DNA of 10,260 bases from Baffinella frigidus (taxonomy: Eukaryota > Cryptophyceae > Cryptomonadales > Baffinellaceae). The translations under genes were made by a program, and so were the position numbers. This document shows, piece by piece, positions 1-6,968 of this stretch (position 1 is the first letter of the stretch; every line of letters begins with the position of its first letter). The notes beneath the pieces were generated by a model. The model ran no database searches. It worked only from the letters and a program-made list of their open reading frames with translations, and had not been told where the DNA came from. The stretch spans positions 180,328-190,587 of the forward strand of contig MU646709.1 in the NCBI GenBank assembly GCA_026770585.1, read 5' to 3'.

Positions 1-660
1 CCCTGTCGCTCTGTCTCGCGCGCGCTCTCTCTCGCTCCCTCACCCCCTCTCTCTCCTCAGGGTATGAGGGTAAGGGGGGGGGGCTGGGGGAACGGGGACG
101 GAACCGAGGGACGAGGTATCGGTGATGCCCCCCCCCACATTTCTCGCGATCTCTCTCTCGCTCTCTCCCTCCCTCTCTTTCTCTCTCCTCAGGGTATGAG
201 GGTAAGGGGGGGGGCTGGAAGAACGGGGGCGGAACCGAGAGACGAGGTATCGGTGATGCCCCCCCCCCACATTTCTCGCAATCTCTCTCGCTCCCTCCAC
301 CCCTCTCTTTCTCTCTCCTCAGGATATGAGGGTATGGGGGGGGGTAGGGGGCGGGACCGAGGGACGACGTGTCCGTGATTTCCTCTCCCTCTCCCTCTCC
401 CTCTACCGCCCCCCCCCCCCCTTGTCGCTCTGTCTCGCGCGCTCTCTCTCGCTCCCTCACCCCCTCTCCTCAGGGTATGAGGGTAAGGGGGGGGGCTGGG
501 GGAACGGGGGCGGAACCGAGGGACGAGGTATCGGTGATGCCCCCCCCCACATTTCTCGCGATCTCTCGCGCTCTCTCTCTCGCTCCCTCCTCAGGATATG
601 AGGGTACGGGGGGGGGTAGGGGGCGGGACCGAGGGACGAGGTGTCGGTGATGTCCTCGAG
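1..660. repeat. Minisatellite of five ~130-bp units (A-A-B-A-B)
   Basis: Five units begin just after a CAG at about 61, 193, 323, 474 and 595, so the spacing is 132, 130, 151 and 121 bp. Each unit has a long CT-rich tract ending in CTCAG, then GGTATGAGGGTA (or GGATATGAGGGTA), a run of about 8-9 G, a GGGAC/GGAACCGAG(G/A)GACGA segment and, in type A, a run of 8-10 C before ACATTTCTCGC. Units 61, 193 and 474 are type A (CTGG after the G-run, then a C-run). Units 323 and 595 are type B (TAGGGGGCGGGACC, no C-run). Several reading frames stay open across the array, but they are low-complexity (Ser/Leu/Arg/Pro) and follow the repeat rather than a protein family, so no gene is called. Confidence 0.9.
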
Positions 661-1265
661 ACCCATGCGGAGGCCGGTCGCCTGCTTCGCCTGCGTGCCA
701 GGGTTCGGGGGTTAGGCTTCAGTTTCTGGAGGCTTCAGGTTTTGGGATTCAGGGTTCTGCATAGGCCATATATACGTGTACGCGTGATGCATCACTCTCC
801 GTGCCCTGGAGAATGATCCACACGGAGAGTGTGGACGGGGCGGCGGGATGTTGTCAACGACAACCACCCCGCCCGTCCACACGTCTACTGCATCTGCGTA
901 TGCCGTGTGCACACGAGATACGCAGATGATGAGGCACGAGATACGCAGATGAGGCACTCGCCGTGTCCTAGCTCACCGAGGACGGGGGCCATGTGGAGGC
1001 CACTCGCCTCAGTACCAGGTTTCGGGGGTTACGCTTCAGGTTTTGGGGTGCAGGGTTCTGCACACGCCACATACACGGCCGTGCGTGATGCGTCACTCCC
1101 CGGACTCTCCCCGGACTGTCCACTATCCTATCCGTGCGATGCGTCCCTCGCTCTGTCCTCAATGCCACCCCGCCCCACCTGTCCACACGTCTCTACTGCA
1201 TCGGCGTATGCCGTGTGCACACGAGATACGCAGATGAGCCACTCTCCACGTCCTAGTTACCCTGT
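660..1265. repeat. Degenerate tandem duplication, ~310-325 bp period
   Basis: A block starting near 667 (GGAGGCC, then TTCGGGGGTTA, then CAGGGTTCTGCA, then GTGATGC.TCACTC) recurs from about 993 in the same order. The offset is about 326 bp at the start and 308 bp at the shared GCGTATGCCGTGTGCACACG (896 and 1204). The second copy has diverged, mainly in the middle. No protein motif was recognised in either copy, and open frames through it are GC-rich shadows. Confidence 0.8.
791..930. repeat. Three consecutive hairpins in the first ~310-bp unit
   Basis: Three stem-forming inverted repeats follow one another. CACTCTCCGTG near 791 pairs with CACGGAGAGTG ending near 829. GTGGACGGG near 831 pairs with CCCGTCCAC ending near 880. 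CATCTGCGTAT near 891 pairs with ATACGCAGATG ending near 929, with the palindrome GTGTGCACAC in its loop. The second tandem copy keeps only part of this (the inner GTGTGCACAC and ATACGCAGATG). This could be foldback remnants of a mobile element or a structured repeat; the sequence does not decide. Confidence 0.65.
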
Positions 1266-1347
1266 ATTAGAGGAGAGGATCCTTCCCCGACCCACGACCC
1301 TTCCACACAGATCCCGCGTCTACTCCACCCGGTCACCATCCACCACC

Positions 1348-1785
1348 GTGTGCGTCACTCCAGAGAGCGTCACTCTCTCCGCACAAGGGCCGCGCGCGCA
1401 TCTTCCACACGCGCGTTCTGCCCCAGCTGGTATCCACACCCGGGTGCGGATGCCTGCTGGGCGGGATGCCACTATCACATCCACGGAGGTCGCGCGGCCG
1501 TGCATCAGGTCGCGCGCCCTACGGTAGGCCACCCCGTAGGAGGATGCTCGCGCGACGCCACTATCACATCCACGGAGGTTGTGCGATGTGACTATCACGT
1601 CGCGCGACGCCACTATCACAGCCACCATCCCATCCACGGAGCGCGACGGTGGTCGCGCCCCGTCACCGCGTGCCTGTGCGTCACCTTCACCGCATCGCTC
1701 CGGGGGACCCACTCTCTTCGCGCGAGCAGTCTCCACGCGCGCGCCCGTTCTGGCCCAGCTCGCATCCACACACGGGGAAGATGCC
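1348..1785. repeat. Second degenerate tandem pair plus short ACTATCAC repeat
   Basis: A segment near 1348-1455 (TGTGCGTCAC, CCACACGCGCG, TTCTGCCCCAGCT, ATCCACAC, GATGCC) recurs at about 1674-1785 (TGTGCGTCAC, CCACGCGCGCG, TTCTGGCCCAGCT, ATCCACAC, GATGCC), an offset of about 325 bp. Between them a shorter motif, ACTATCACATCCACGGAGGT or close variants, occurs near 1470, 1560, 1590 and 1611. No coding function is recognised. From here to about 2257 the sequence is GC-rich, with open frames on both strands but no motif I can name. Confidence 0.65.
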
Positions 1786-2257
1786 GCGCTTCCAAGCCTC
1801 CCATCATCGCCCCGCCCCACGCGATCCCATCCGCCCCTCCACACGAGGGAGGCCGAGGGGGCACCACCCAGCCGAGTGCTGACGGGATCCCGCGCAGGTT
1901 CAGGGCGGGATCAGCTGTGCATAGCACGGGGAGGATGTATGCCCTGGCGGCGATCCGTTGGGAGGGAGCCACGGGCGGGCCGGAGGCCTCCGAGGGGCCC
2001 GGCCCCCGGTCGCGCCCTGGTGGGATTTCTAGTGCATGTGAGGTTCTGAGAAATGGCTGTGGGGTCACAGCGAGTGAAAATCGCCACAAACATGCCCTTG
2101 TTTCCTGCCGGTGGCCCACAGCGGAAGATCCGCGGCCCTTGCGCCCCATGCACTGTCGCCGACCCTCGGCCGCCCGTCACCCCGTTCGACCGACGCCACA
2201 GGACACTAGCGGGGGTTGGGGGAACGATCCGGGCCGGAGAACAGCGTGGGGGGGTAC

Positions 2258-2324
2258 CGCAGCGGGGCGGACGGTGGCCTTGGCCTGCGCCGGGCAGAAC
2301 GCCGTGGAGCGGAGCGCCATGGAC
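2258..2324 (-). CDS. Exon 2 of minus-strand plastid-targeted protein (transit-peptide region)
   Basis: On the minus strand a TTTCGCAG acceptor ends at 2325. The reading frame carried over from the upstream exon (split codon TC|G) then opens into a Ser/Ala/Arg/Thr-rich stretch containing MALRSTAFCPAQAKATVRP. That composition, basic and hydroxylated with almost no acidic residues, is typical of a chloroplast transit peptide placed after a signal peptide. The exon is drawn to a possible GTACCC donor at 2257, which leaves 67 nt and ends in phase 0. This 3' border is a guess, because the frame stays open to a stop near 2177. No mature-protein domain was recognised further along this strand, so the gene's function is unknown and the rest may lie far to the left or be degraded. 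Confidence 0.5.
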
Positions 2325-2442
2325 CTGCGAAACACATTTGTTACCGCATTCCGAGGAAACCCACGCAGCGCCCTCTCCGCGCGGTGTTTAGGGCAGCCCG
2401 CAAAAAACTTGAGGAAATACAGCGTACGTGACGGGCGCTTAC

Positions 2443-2519
2443 GAGGTGGCCATCGGGCCGACGGAGAAGGCGTCCGCCGAGGCGGCGAGCGCAAGGACTA
2501 CAGCGGCGGAGCGGAGCAT
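2443..2519 (-). CDS. Exon 1 of minus-strand plastid-targeted protein: signal peptide with ASADAF motif
   Basis: Starting at ATG 2519 on the minus strand, the 25 complete codons read MLRSAAVVLALAASADAF followed by SVGPMAT. This is a short basic start, a hydrophobic core and an ASADAF cleavage site with Phe at the expected +1 position of the ASAFAP motif used by red-lineage complex plastids. The frame would stop at a TAA one codon later, but that TAA lies inside GTAAGC, a canonical splice donor at 2442. Splicing there and at the CAG ending at 2325 removes 118 nt and keeps the frame. Signal peptide and transit peptide on separate first exons is a reasonable arrangement for such proteins. The protein cannot be named. 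Decayed copies of this exon occur at 7128-7204 and nearby. Confidence 0.62.
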
Positions 2520-2693
2520 CTCGAGGTAGGTTTAAGGAAACACATTTACCGTTTTAAGATTTAGCCAACCATTGTGGCCAGGTGGCGCCAAAAGTCAACT
2601 GCCAAAGTCAAAATTATGCGCAGAATGGAAAAGCAGAAAATGGCTGGCCCCCTTTCTCCTTCCCGGCGTCCCCTCCCTCCACGGACGGGCAGG
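2520..2693. promoter_or_regulatory. Divergent intergenic region, probable bidirectional promoter
   Basis: The start codons of the two plastid-targeted genes face away from each other across only 174 bp, so both promoters and 5' leaders must lie here or overlap. Visible elements are TTTAAG near 2530 and 2553, a reverse-CCAAT-like ATTGTGG near 2571, GGCGCC near 2584, and two AAAGTCAA motifs near 2591 and 2604. The leader of the plus gene also contains in-frame ATGs at 2616, 2625 and 2640. A decayed inverted copy of this region at 6969-7127 keeps the GGCGCC, AAAGTCAAC and CTAAATC motifs and stops matching at the hydrolase ATG. No TATA box at a fixed distance can be defended. Confidence 0.55.
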
Positions 2694-3172
2694 ATGGCGA
2701 AGCGAGCCGCCGTGCTGCTCTGCGCGACTGCGCTCGCGTGTGCCCCTCAGCTCGCGAGCTCGTTCGCCCCGCCCGCCCCGCTATTCAGTCGATCTGGGGT
2801 CGCTGTTTCCGGGGCCGGCAGCGCGACGGGGCGGGCGCAATGGCGACCTTACTCGTTGCGGCTACAGCAGCCCACCGCAGGGAGGGTCCAGGCGCGTGGG
2901 CAGGCTGTTGCCATGAGTGGGGAGGTGGGCGTTGAGTCTGGGGCTGGAGCAGCGGGACAGGCGCAGGGCGGCTTGCGGGAAGGAAGCCATGTCGTCGACG
3001 GCCTCCGGGCACACTACACCGTCGCGGACCCCCCTGACGCGAACCGCGTCGCCGGGGCGACGCCGCTCATCTTCATCCACGGCATGGGAGGGAGCGCCGC
3101 GCACTTCAGCAAAAACCTGCTGCCCATCGCCGCAGCCTGCGGCGCGCCTGTCTACGCTGTGGATCTCCTCGG
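2694..3172 (+). CDS. Plastid-targeted alpha/beta hydrolase, exon 1
   Basis: ATG 2694 gives a basic start (MAKR), a hydrophobic core (AAVLLCATALACA), then QLASSFAPPAP, a near-perfect ASAFAP-type signal cleavage motif, and an Arg/Ser/Ala-rich transit-like stretch to about residue 70. Upstream in-frame ATGs (2616-2640) would add a Pro/Arg-rich lead before the signal peptide, so 2694 is preferred. The enzyme begins near residue 100 (GSHVVDGLRAHYTV). It carries TPLIFIHGMGG at about 125-135, the oxyanion HG loop, and PVYAVDLLG at the end, the strand before the conserved FG.S turn. The exon ends with two bases of a Gly codon before GTCCTG (donor at 3173). Reading through gives a stop at 3194. The family is the plastid alpha/beta hydrolases related to pheophytinase, chlorophyll dephytylase and similar proteins; the substrate is not known. 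Confidence 0.85.
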
Positions 3173-3197
3173 GTCCTGCTCCCCGCTCATCTGAAAA

Positions 3198-3342
3198 GCT
3201 AACGCCAGCGAGGTACTTAGAGCCTACGGATTGCCTACGGTAGGAGCCCCCCTCCTACGACTTTTAAAGACCTTTTTGTTTTAAACGTCGGTAGGAGGAG
3301 GGGGGGGTCCTACTGTAGGCTAAGGGGTCCGCTGGCGTTGGC
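3198..3342. mobile_element. Small TIR element (~145 bp)
   Basis: The ends GCTAACGCCAGCG and CGCTGGCGTTGGC are inverted repeats (12 of 13 match). The inverted homology continues inward: CCTACGGTAGGAG and CTCCTACGAC on the left face GTCGGTAGGAG and TCCTACTGTAGG on the right. The element is non-coding and foldback-like. It starts 25 bp inside intron 1. Confidence 0.75.
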
Positions 3343-3357
3343 TTGTGGCGTTACCTC

Positions 3358-3507
3358 CCACCAACCCTCCCGGTTGGACCAAATCATCGATTTTAGAATG
3401 GGATTTACCCTTGCAGAGACCCCAGATGCGGGGTCCCTGCAAGGGTAAATCGAGGGTAAATCTAAAATCTAAAATCGACGATTTGGTCCAATCATGAGGG
3501 TTGGTGG
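3358..3507. mobile_element. Foldback MITE-like element (~150 bp)
   Basis: The inverted arms are nearly full length. CCACCAACCCTC at 3358 pairs with GAGGGTTGGTGG ending at 3507. Inside, GGACCAAATCATCGATTTTA pairs with TAAAATCGACGATTTGGTCC, and GGATTTACCCTTGCAGAGACCCC pairs with GGGGTCCCTGCAAGGGTAAATC around a loop near 3424-3429. The right arm has an extra repeat of AAATCTAAAATC. No coding capacity. Confidence 0.85.
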
Positions 3508-3564
3508 TCTGTCTTCCTTTGTACCTGAGCTTTCCGCGGAAAGTTCTTATACATAAATGAACTT

Positions 3565-3795
3565 CGTTTGATACCCTCCTGGTACGCCACGGATAAGTCC
3601 AACCCTCTTTTTCATCAGGCAGAATAGGGAGAGGTCTGAGGGATCTACAAGGGTGGCTATAAATGACACGTAGGTACCAGGGGGGTATCAAACGGAAATA
3701 GCCACTTGAGGACGCTAGTGTCTTCCGGAGTCTAGCCCCCAAACATATTTTCCAGTGGCTATTTCCGTGGCTATTTCCGTTTGATACCCTCCTGT
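3565..3795. mobile_element. Nested inverted repeats with CGTTTGATACCCTCCTG ends
   Basis: CGTTTGATACCCTCCTGGTAC (3565-3585) occurs inverted at 3674-3694 and again in direct orientation, truncated, at about 3779-3795. CAAACGGAAATAGCCAC at 3689 also pairs with GTGGCTATTTCCGTTTG ending at 3783. Three copies of one terminus suggest two overlapping or nested small TIR elements. GTGGCTATTTCC is tandemly repeated near 3755 and 3767. Confidence 0.7.
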
Positions 3796-3883
3796 ATCGA
3801 ACTTCTGTCTCTCTTGCTTGTTCGGGCGCTCGGCCAAGCTTGGTAAATACGCCCTGGCTTATGAAATAGAGCCAACCTGGTAG

Positions 3884-4024
3884 GACTTGGCCAGAGCGAA
3901 CTTCCAAGTTGCGAACTTCCGATTTCCATCTGTTCCAGGTAATTTCGAACCGGTGCGCTTTTTCGCCTTTGAAACCTTTTTGAAGTTGGAATCTTGGTGT
4001 TTTGGAAGTTCGCCCTGGCCAAGT
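3884..4024. mobile_element. TIR element (~141 bp) abutting a SINE-like copy
   Basis: GACTTGGCCAGAGCGAACTTCCAA at the left pairs with TTGGAAGTTCGCCCTGGCCAAGTC at the right, one mismatch in 24. The interior is not coding. The SINE-like repeat begins at the next base, so one may have inserted at the edge of the other. Confidence 0.8.
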
Positions 4025-4220
4025 CTCTTCTCTTCTTCTTTATTACTCTCGATACAGGTCCTAGAAAGGCCCTTTAGCCTTGAGTTAAGTGATACAATGT
4101 CTATGAGCCTCAAGAACGAGCCCGCACCGGGAATGAAAATACTAGGAGTTATTCGCGAACAAGGACACGCACCGACCCTCAAGTGGTCCTCTGCGCCTAG
4201 GACTACAGGGGTACCCAGGC
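4025..4220 (-). mobile_element. SINE-like retroelement, copy 1 (~196 bp)
   Basis: Read on the minus strand, the element starts GCCTGGGTACCCCTGTAGTC and ends TAATAAAG followed by (AAG)n. That is the terminal short-repeat tail expected of a non-LTR retrotransposon or SINE. Copy 2 (5585-5780) lies exactly 1560 bp downstream in the same orientation, with only about two substitutions (near 4087 and 4175). No clear pol III A and B boxes were identified, so it could equally be the 5'-truncated 3' end of a LINE. The open frame across it is not recognised as a protein. Confidence 0.7.
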
Positions 4221-4478
4221 ACCGGAAATGAAAATACTACCAGATTGGATCCACATCCATGGAGCATGCTAAATACACATTACATGGTATCAAATATGCA
4301 TTGTTCTCAAATGCATACATGTTGAACGAATCCAGACATACTTGCTCTTGACAAATGCACCCAGCTACTCGAGGCTGGCCGTGGCCCTCGTTCAAATGTC
4401 GAGTTTTCCCGTCGCGTCCAGGTTTGTACGCGAGCCACGGTTCCCGCGTAGTGAGTAAGTTGACCACCCTCCATTAGG

Positions 4479-4538
4479 CCTAGGACCTGTTTACAGCTGT
4501 TTACAGGGACTTGAAAAGGTTAATAAAGAAGAAGAAGT
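4479..4538 (+). mobile_element. SINE tail fragment, opposite orientation
   Basis: CTAGGACCTGT followed, after a spacer, by TAATAAAGAAGAAGAAG matches the 3' end of the two SINE-like copies, but on the plus strand. The spacer (TTACAGCTGTTTACAGGG...) differs from those copies, so this is a diverged or related subfamily member. Its 5' end cannot be placed. Confidence 0.5.
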
Positions 4539-4708
4539 AGATACCCCGTGGGAACCGCTGCCGAGCGGGACAAAATTTCCAAGAATTTTTAAAAATACCA
4601 CCTGAATCCTGCAGGAAATGGGCTTTTACGACTTTACAGGCAGGTCCGGATTTCGGACCTGGCTTTTAAAATCGTGTTCCTTTCGCTCGATAGCGGATCG
4701 TGGCCAAT

Positions 4709-4873
4709 TCTGGACGTGACTGATTTGGTCACGATCCCCCACAGCGTAGACAGTCTTGAAAGACAGTCTTGAAAGCCCTACGGCGAGTCTCGCTGGACCT
4801 GGCAGATCAAGTGTCTCGTCGACGGCGTGGTCAAACGAAATCACGTCCAGGGCTGGACGCGACTGATTTGGTC
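4709..4873. repeat. Direct repeat flanking the 4779 exon copy
   Basis: CTGGACGTGACTGATTTGGTC (4710-4730) and CTGGACGCGACTGATTTGGTC (4853-4873) differ at one base. They bracket the decayed exon-2 copy, so the copy may have arrived with, or been flanked by, a duplication. Confidence 0.7.
4779..4838 (+). pseudogene. Decayed copy of hydrolase exon 2, 3' part
   Basis: In frame this stretch reads YGESRWTWQIKCLVDGVVK. It differs from the intact exon 2 (from Tyr at 6281) by Leu to Arg and Asp to Gly over 19 residues. The 5' part of the exon (FGRSAKP) is missing and replaced by a short CAGTCTTGAAAGA tandem duplication. The TDQ|GT donor end is also altered (CGAAATCACGTCCAGG). It is not usable as a splice-in exon. 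Confidence 0.8.
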
Positions 4874-4959
4874 AACTGTGTAGTAAATGTCGTTGATTCG
4901 GGGAACTCCGAAGCATTTAGATCAAATGCCTGGCGGGATTAAATCCCCGAACAACCCCT

Positions 4960-5158
4960 GTGAAAGAGGGTTTACGCGGCCACCTGAACAGATCAAACAT
5001 TTCATGTTTGACCTGTACAGGTCAAACATTTCGTGAAAGAGGGTCAACGTCCCCTAAACCCTTGGTCCAATCAAGGGTTTAGGGTTTAGGGTCATCTCTG
5101 GACCTGACAACACCGTGAAAGAGGGTTTACGCTGCCACCTGTACAGCTCAAACATTTC
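4960..5158. repeat. Direct repeats with GTGAAAGAGGGT, and a palindrome
   Basis: GTGAAAGAGGGTTTACGCGG and its continuation CCACCTGAACAG.TCAAACATTT at 4960-5003 recur at 5115-5158 with few changes. A shorter copy starts at 5033 (GTGAAAGAGGGTCAACG). Between them, 4991-5032 is a palindrome built on TCAAACATTT and ACCTGTACAGGT. A small inverted TTTAGGG/CCCTAAA patch occurs at 5055-5092. Confidence 0.75.
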
Positions 5159-5241
5159 AGGGTCATCGAGTGATGCACACGCTTAACAAATACACCTTGT
5201 TATCTCATAGATAACGCGTTCCATTTACATGTTTCTTACAG

Positions 5242-5281
5242 GGTTGGGCGATCATCAAAGCCGGTTGTGGCGTAGACTGCA
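5242..5281 (+). pseudogene. Decayed copy of hydrolase exon 2, 5' part
   Basis: After CTTACAG the sequence reads GTTGGGCGATCATCAAAGCC, which matches the start of exon 2 (FGRSAKP) as VGRSSKP. A TAG stop follows within five codons, after an indel relative to GACGGTGGACTACGG. The acceptor AG is kept but the exon is not translatable. Confidence 0.7.
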
Positions 5282-5329
5282 CTTTAATAGTTTCCGACGC
5301 CTTCGCTAAGCAATAATGGCTCCAGGTAG

Positions 5330-5520
5330 CCACACGAGAATGCAAGAGGGGCCAATTTAAACCCAAGACAATTTTATGTGTAGCATTGGTGTAGTAACTT
5401 TCATTGCCCTTGGAGCCACTGAAGCCATGAGTATGCCAGTTACGAGGTTGGAACACCCTATCCTGGTGCAAAGTTTTACAACCCCACATGTAAATAGGCC
5501 CCTCTGACATTCTCGAGTGG
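5330..5520. mobile_element. TIR element (~191 bp), complete copy
   Basis: The terminus CCACACGAGAATGCAAGAGG and the adjoining GGCCAATTTAAA are inverted at 5490-5520 (TGTAAATAGGCC, CCTCTGACATTCTCGAGTGG). The interior is non-coding by my reading, although both strands have open frames. A second, inverted, near-identical 148-bp copy of 5325-5472 is found at 7682-7829. Confidence 0.75.
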
Positions 5521-5584
5521 AGTAGGAGTAGTGTACTCGTTCTTCACAAATAAAATGGCCCATGCTTATTAAATGCACCATACT

Positions 5585-5780
5585 TCTTCTTCTTCTTCTT
5601 TATTACTCTCGATACAGGTCCTAGAAAGGCCCTTTAGCCTTGAGTTGAGTGATACAATGTCTATGAGCCTCAAGAACGAGCCCGCACCGGGAATGAAAAT
5701 ACTAGGAGTTATTCGCGAACAAGGACACGCACCGCCCCTCAAGTGGTCCTCTGCGCCTAGGACTACAGGGGTACCCAGGC
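5585..5780 (-). mobile_element. SINE-like retroelement, copy 2 (~196 bp)
   Basis: This is nearly identical to the copy at 4025-4220, including the (AAG)n tail, which is longer here. It is inserted after AAATGCACCATA, a sequence that elsewhere (6164, 6234) immediately precedes the acceptor of exon 2. So it may have landed in an older duplicate of the exon-2 acceptor region. Confidence 0.7.
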
Positions 5781-5786
5781 ATAACC

Positions 5787-5993
5787 CTCCTCTAGTGTCC
5801 TAGGGAGAGGCGCTTTCTTATGAGCGAGGTACCTCTGTACAGAGAGTAAGAGACACGAAGTCTGAGGCCCCTACAGGGGTACCTCGCTCATAAGAAACCG
5901 CCCCCCTCTAGGGCCCTACAGTAGGACCATGCCTAGGGCCCTATGGTGGTCCTAGGGGGGTGGGCGTTTCTTATGAGCGAGGTACCCCTGTAG
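5787..5993. mobile_element. Inverted-repeat element with a third terminus copy
   Basis: TTTCTTATGAGCGAGGTACC (from 5814) is inverted as GGTACCTCGCTCATAAGAAA (5878-5897) and appears again in direct orientation from 5967. The outer parts of the arms (CCTAGGG..., CCCTCTAGGGCCC) also pair. The arrangement matches the three-terminus pattern at 3565-3795. Confidence 0.75.
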
Positions 5994-6056
5994 CCCCACC
6001 GTAGGACCCTAGGGTGGCAAGTGTCCTTAGGACATTCGCGAGTAACCCAAATACAG

Positions 6057-6095
6057 GTTTGGGCGCTCTTCAAAGCCGCTGGGGGTGGACTACGG
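6057..6095 (+). pseudogene. Decayed copy of hydrolase exon 2, 5' half with stop
   Basis: After ATACAG and the phase-completing G, the frame reads FGRSSKPLGVDYGTLS then TGA, against FGRSAKPLTVDYGESLW in the intact exon. The stop falls where the intact exon has the conserved Trp (TGG). Acceptor and phase are preserved. Inclusion would truncate the protein. Confidence 0.8.
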
Positions 6096-6120
6096 CACCC
6101 TTTCTTGACGCAGGCTTCAC

Positions 6121-6260
6121 ACATATCCGTTCCCAACCCAAAAAAAAAACTCACGCTTGTCAAATGCACCATGTAGGTTCGGGCGATCGTACATATCCGT
6201 TCCCAACCCCAAAAAATACCTCATGCTTATCAAATGCACCATGCAGGTTCGGGCGATCGG
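6121..6260 (+). repeat. 70-bp tandem duplication carrying the exon-2 acceptor
   Basis: Units 6121-6190 and 6191-6260 both run ACATATCCGTTCCCAACCC, an A-run, CAAATGCACCATG(T/C)AG, then GTTCGGGCGATCG. Each therefore contains an intron end, an acceptor and the first 13 nt of exon 2. The second unit continues into the full exon. Using the first acceptor (TAG at 6176) would add 70 nt and shift the frame, so 6246 is the functional one. Confidence 0.9.
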
Positions 6261-6346
6261 CGAAGCCGCTGACGGTGGACTACGGTGAGTCTCTCTGGAC
6301 CTGGCAGATCAAGTGTCTTGTCGACGACGTCGTCAAAACCGACCAG
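6247..6346 (+). CDS. Plastid-targeted alpha/beta hydrolase, exon 2
   Basis: The acceptor is ATGCAG and the first base completes the Gly codon begun in exon 1, giving DLLG-FGRSAKPLTVDYG followed by ESLWTWQIKCLVDDVVKTDQ. FG.S after DLLG is the conserved turn of this hydrolase group. The Tyr..Trp..Gln pattern matches the helix leading to the nucleophile strand in plastid members. The exon ends CAG|GTCACC (donor at 6347). Phase is 2 in and 0 out, and the 100-nt length fits both neighbours without a frame change. Four partial copies lie upstream. A weak alternative donor (GGTGAGTC at 6285) would cut the exon before the Trp helix and is not preferred. Confidence 0.85.
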
Positions 6347-6362
6347 GTCACCCCTACACCCT

Positions 6363-6625
6363 GGACCCTCAACACTTTCGAGCCCCTCAACCCTAAACCC
6401 TAAACCCTAACCCTGAAAACCGACCAGGCCACCCCTACACCCTAGACCCTAACCCCTGCACCCTACACCCTAAACCCTAGACCCTAACCCCTACACCCTA
6501 AACCCTAGACCCTAACCCCTAAACCCTACACCCTACACCCTAAACACTAGAGTAACCCCTACACCCTAAACCCTAGACACGAAACACGAAACACTAAAAA
6601 CTAAACCCTGAACCCTACCTGGTCC
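6363..6625. repeat. Degenerate telomere-like repeats (CCCTAAA and variants)
   Basis: CCCTAAACCCTAAACCCTAA is followed by mixed CCCTACA, CCCTAGA, CCCTAACCC and ACACGAA units. The order is irregular, so this is an old interstitial block and not an active chromosome end. The sequence ACCGACCAGG recurs at 6339 and 6419, showing that the exon-2 donor end was duplicated within the array. Confidence 0.85.
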
Positions 6626-6672
6626 AAACCGACCAGCGTCCCCGCCAGCTCCTAGCTCTCCCTCAGTCGGGT

Positions 6673-6775
6673 AATCGCACAAGTCAATTTGGGTAACCCA
6701 AGGCCGGATTTCCGGCCTTTTTTCCGAATGTTGACAAATTTTGAAGGGGATTTGTCGAAATTGACTTGTGCGATT
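6673..6775. mobile_element. Small TIR element (~103 bp)
   Basis: AATCGCACAAGTCAATTT at the left is an exact inverted match to AAATTGACTTGTGCGATT at the right (18 bp). The interior has a short hairpin, AAGGCCGGATTTCCGGCCTT. No clear TA target duplication is visible. Confidence 0.85.
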
Positions 6776-6968
6776 GCCTCCACCAGGTCTAACTACGGGG
6801 GAGGGCTAGGTGTTTTTTTGGAGCCATTTTCACCCATATCCTGCGGTTACTTTTCCGTCAAAGTCAATTATTTGTGGGCATTTCCGGCAACTCTTGCCGA
6901 TTTCAAGGGAAAATAATAGATGGACGCAGGGCGTAAAATGACATGTAGCTCTCCCGCGTAGAAAGTAG

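Larger units (their letters stand above)
3173..6246 (+). other. Intron 1 of the hydrolase (3.07 kb), repeat-filled
   Basis: The intron is bounded by GTCCTG and ATGCAG and joins a Gly codon split GG|G. It holds, in order, TIR elements (3198-3342, 3358-3507, 3565-3795, 3884-4024), a SINE-like copy (4025-4220), a low-complexity stretch with a SINE tail (4479-4538), a decayed 3' part of exon 2 (4779-4838), direct repeats (4960-5158), a decayed 5' part of exon 2 (5242-5281), a TIR element (5330-5520), a second SINE-like copy (5585-5780), another TIR element (5787-5993), a third exon-2 copy (6057-6095) and a 70-bp tandem repeat (6121-6260). The 4221-4478 and 4540-4700 stretches contain nothing else recognisable. 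Confidence 0.75.

Noticed and set aside
829-1527. A 232-residue open frame on the plus strand
   Set aside because: It runs through degenerate tandem repeats, is rich in Arg, Pro, Ser and His with no motif, and the opposite strand is equally open. This fits GC-rich repeat DNA, not a gene.
1616-2149. Continuation of the minus-strand plastid gene as a 177-residue frame
   Set aside because: The frame is open, but I could not find an acceptor in the right phase or any mature-protein motif. A CCGGCAG near 2106 is possible but unsupported.
1350-2564. A 404-residue open frame on the plus strand, the longest in the window
   Set aside because: It crosses two repeats and then runs antisense through the minus-strand presequence exons, whose splice sites and ASADAF motif make better biological sense. 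No domain was recognised.
3887-4231. Small protein repeated at 3887-4231 and 5573-5803 (MSMSLKNEPAPG...)
   Set aside because: It lies entirely in the reverse strand of the SINE-like copies, so conservation is explained by the repeat itself.
6363-6625. An actual chromosome end
   Set aside because: The heptamers are degenerate, interrupted and flanked on both sides by exons of one gene, so they are interstitial.
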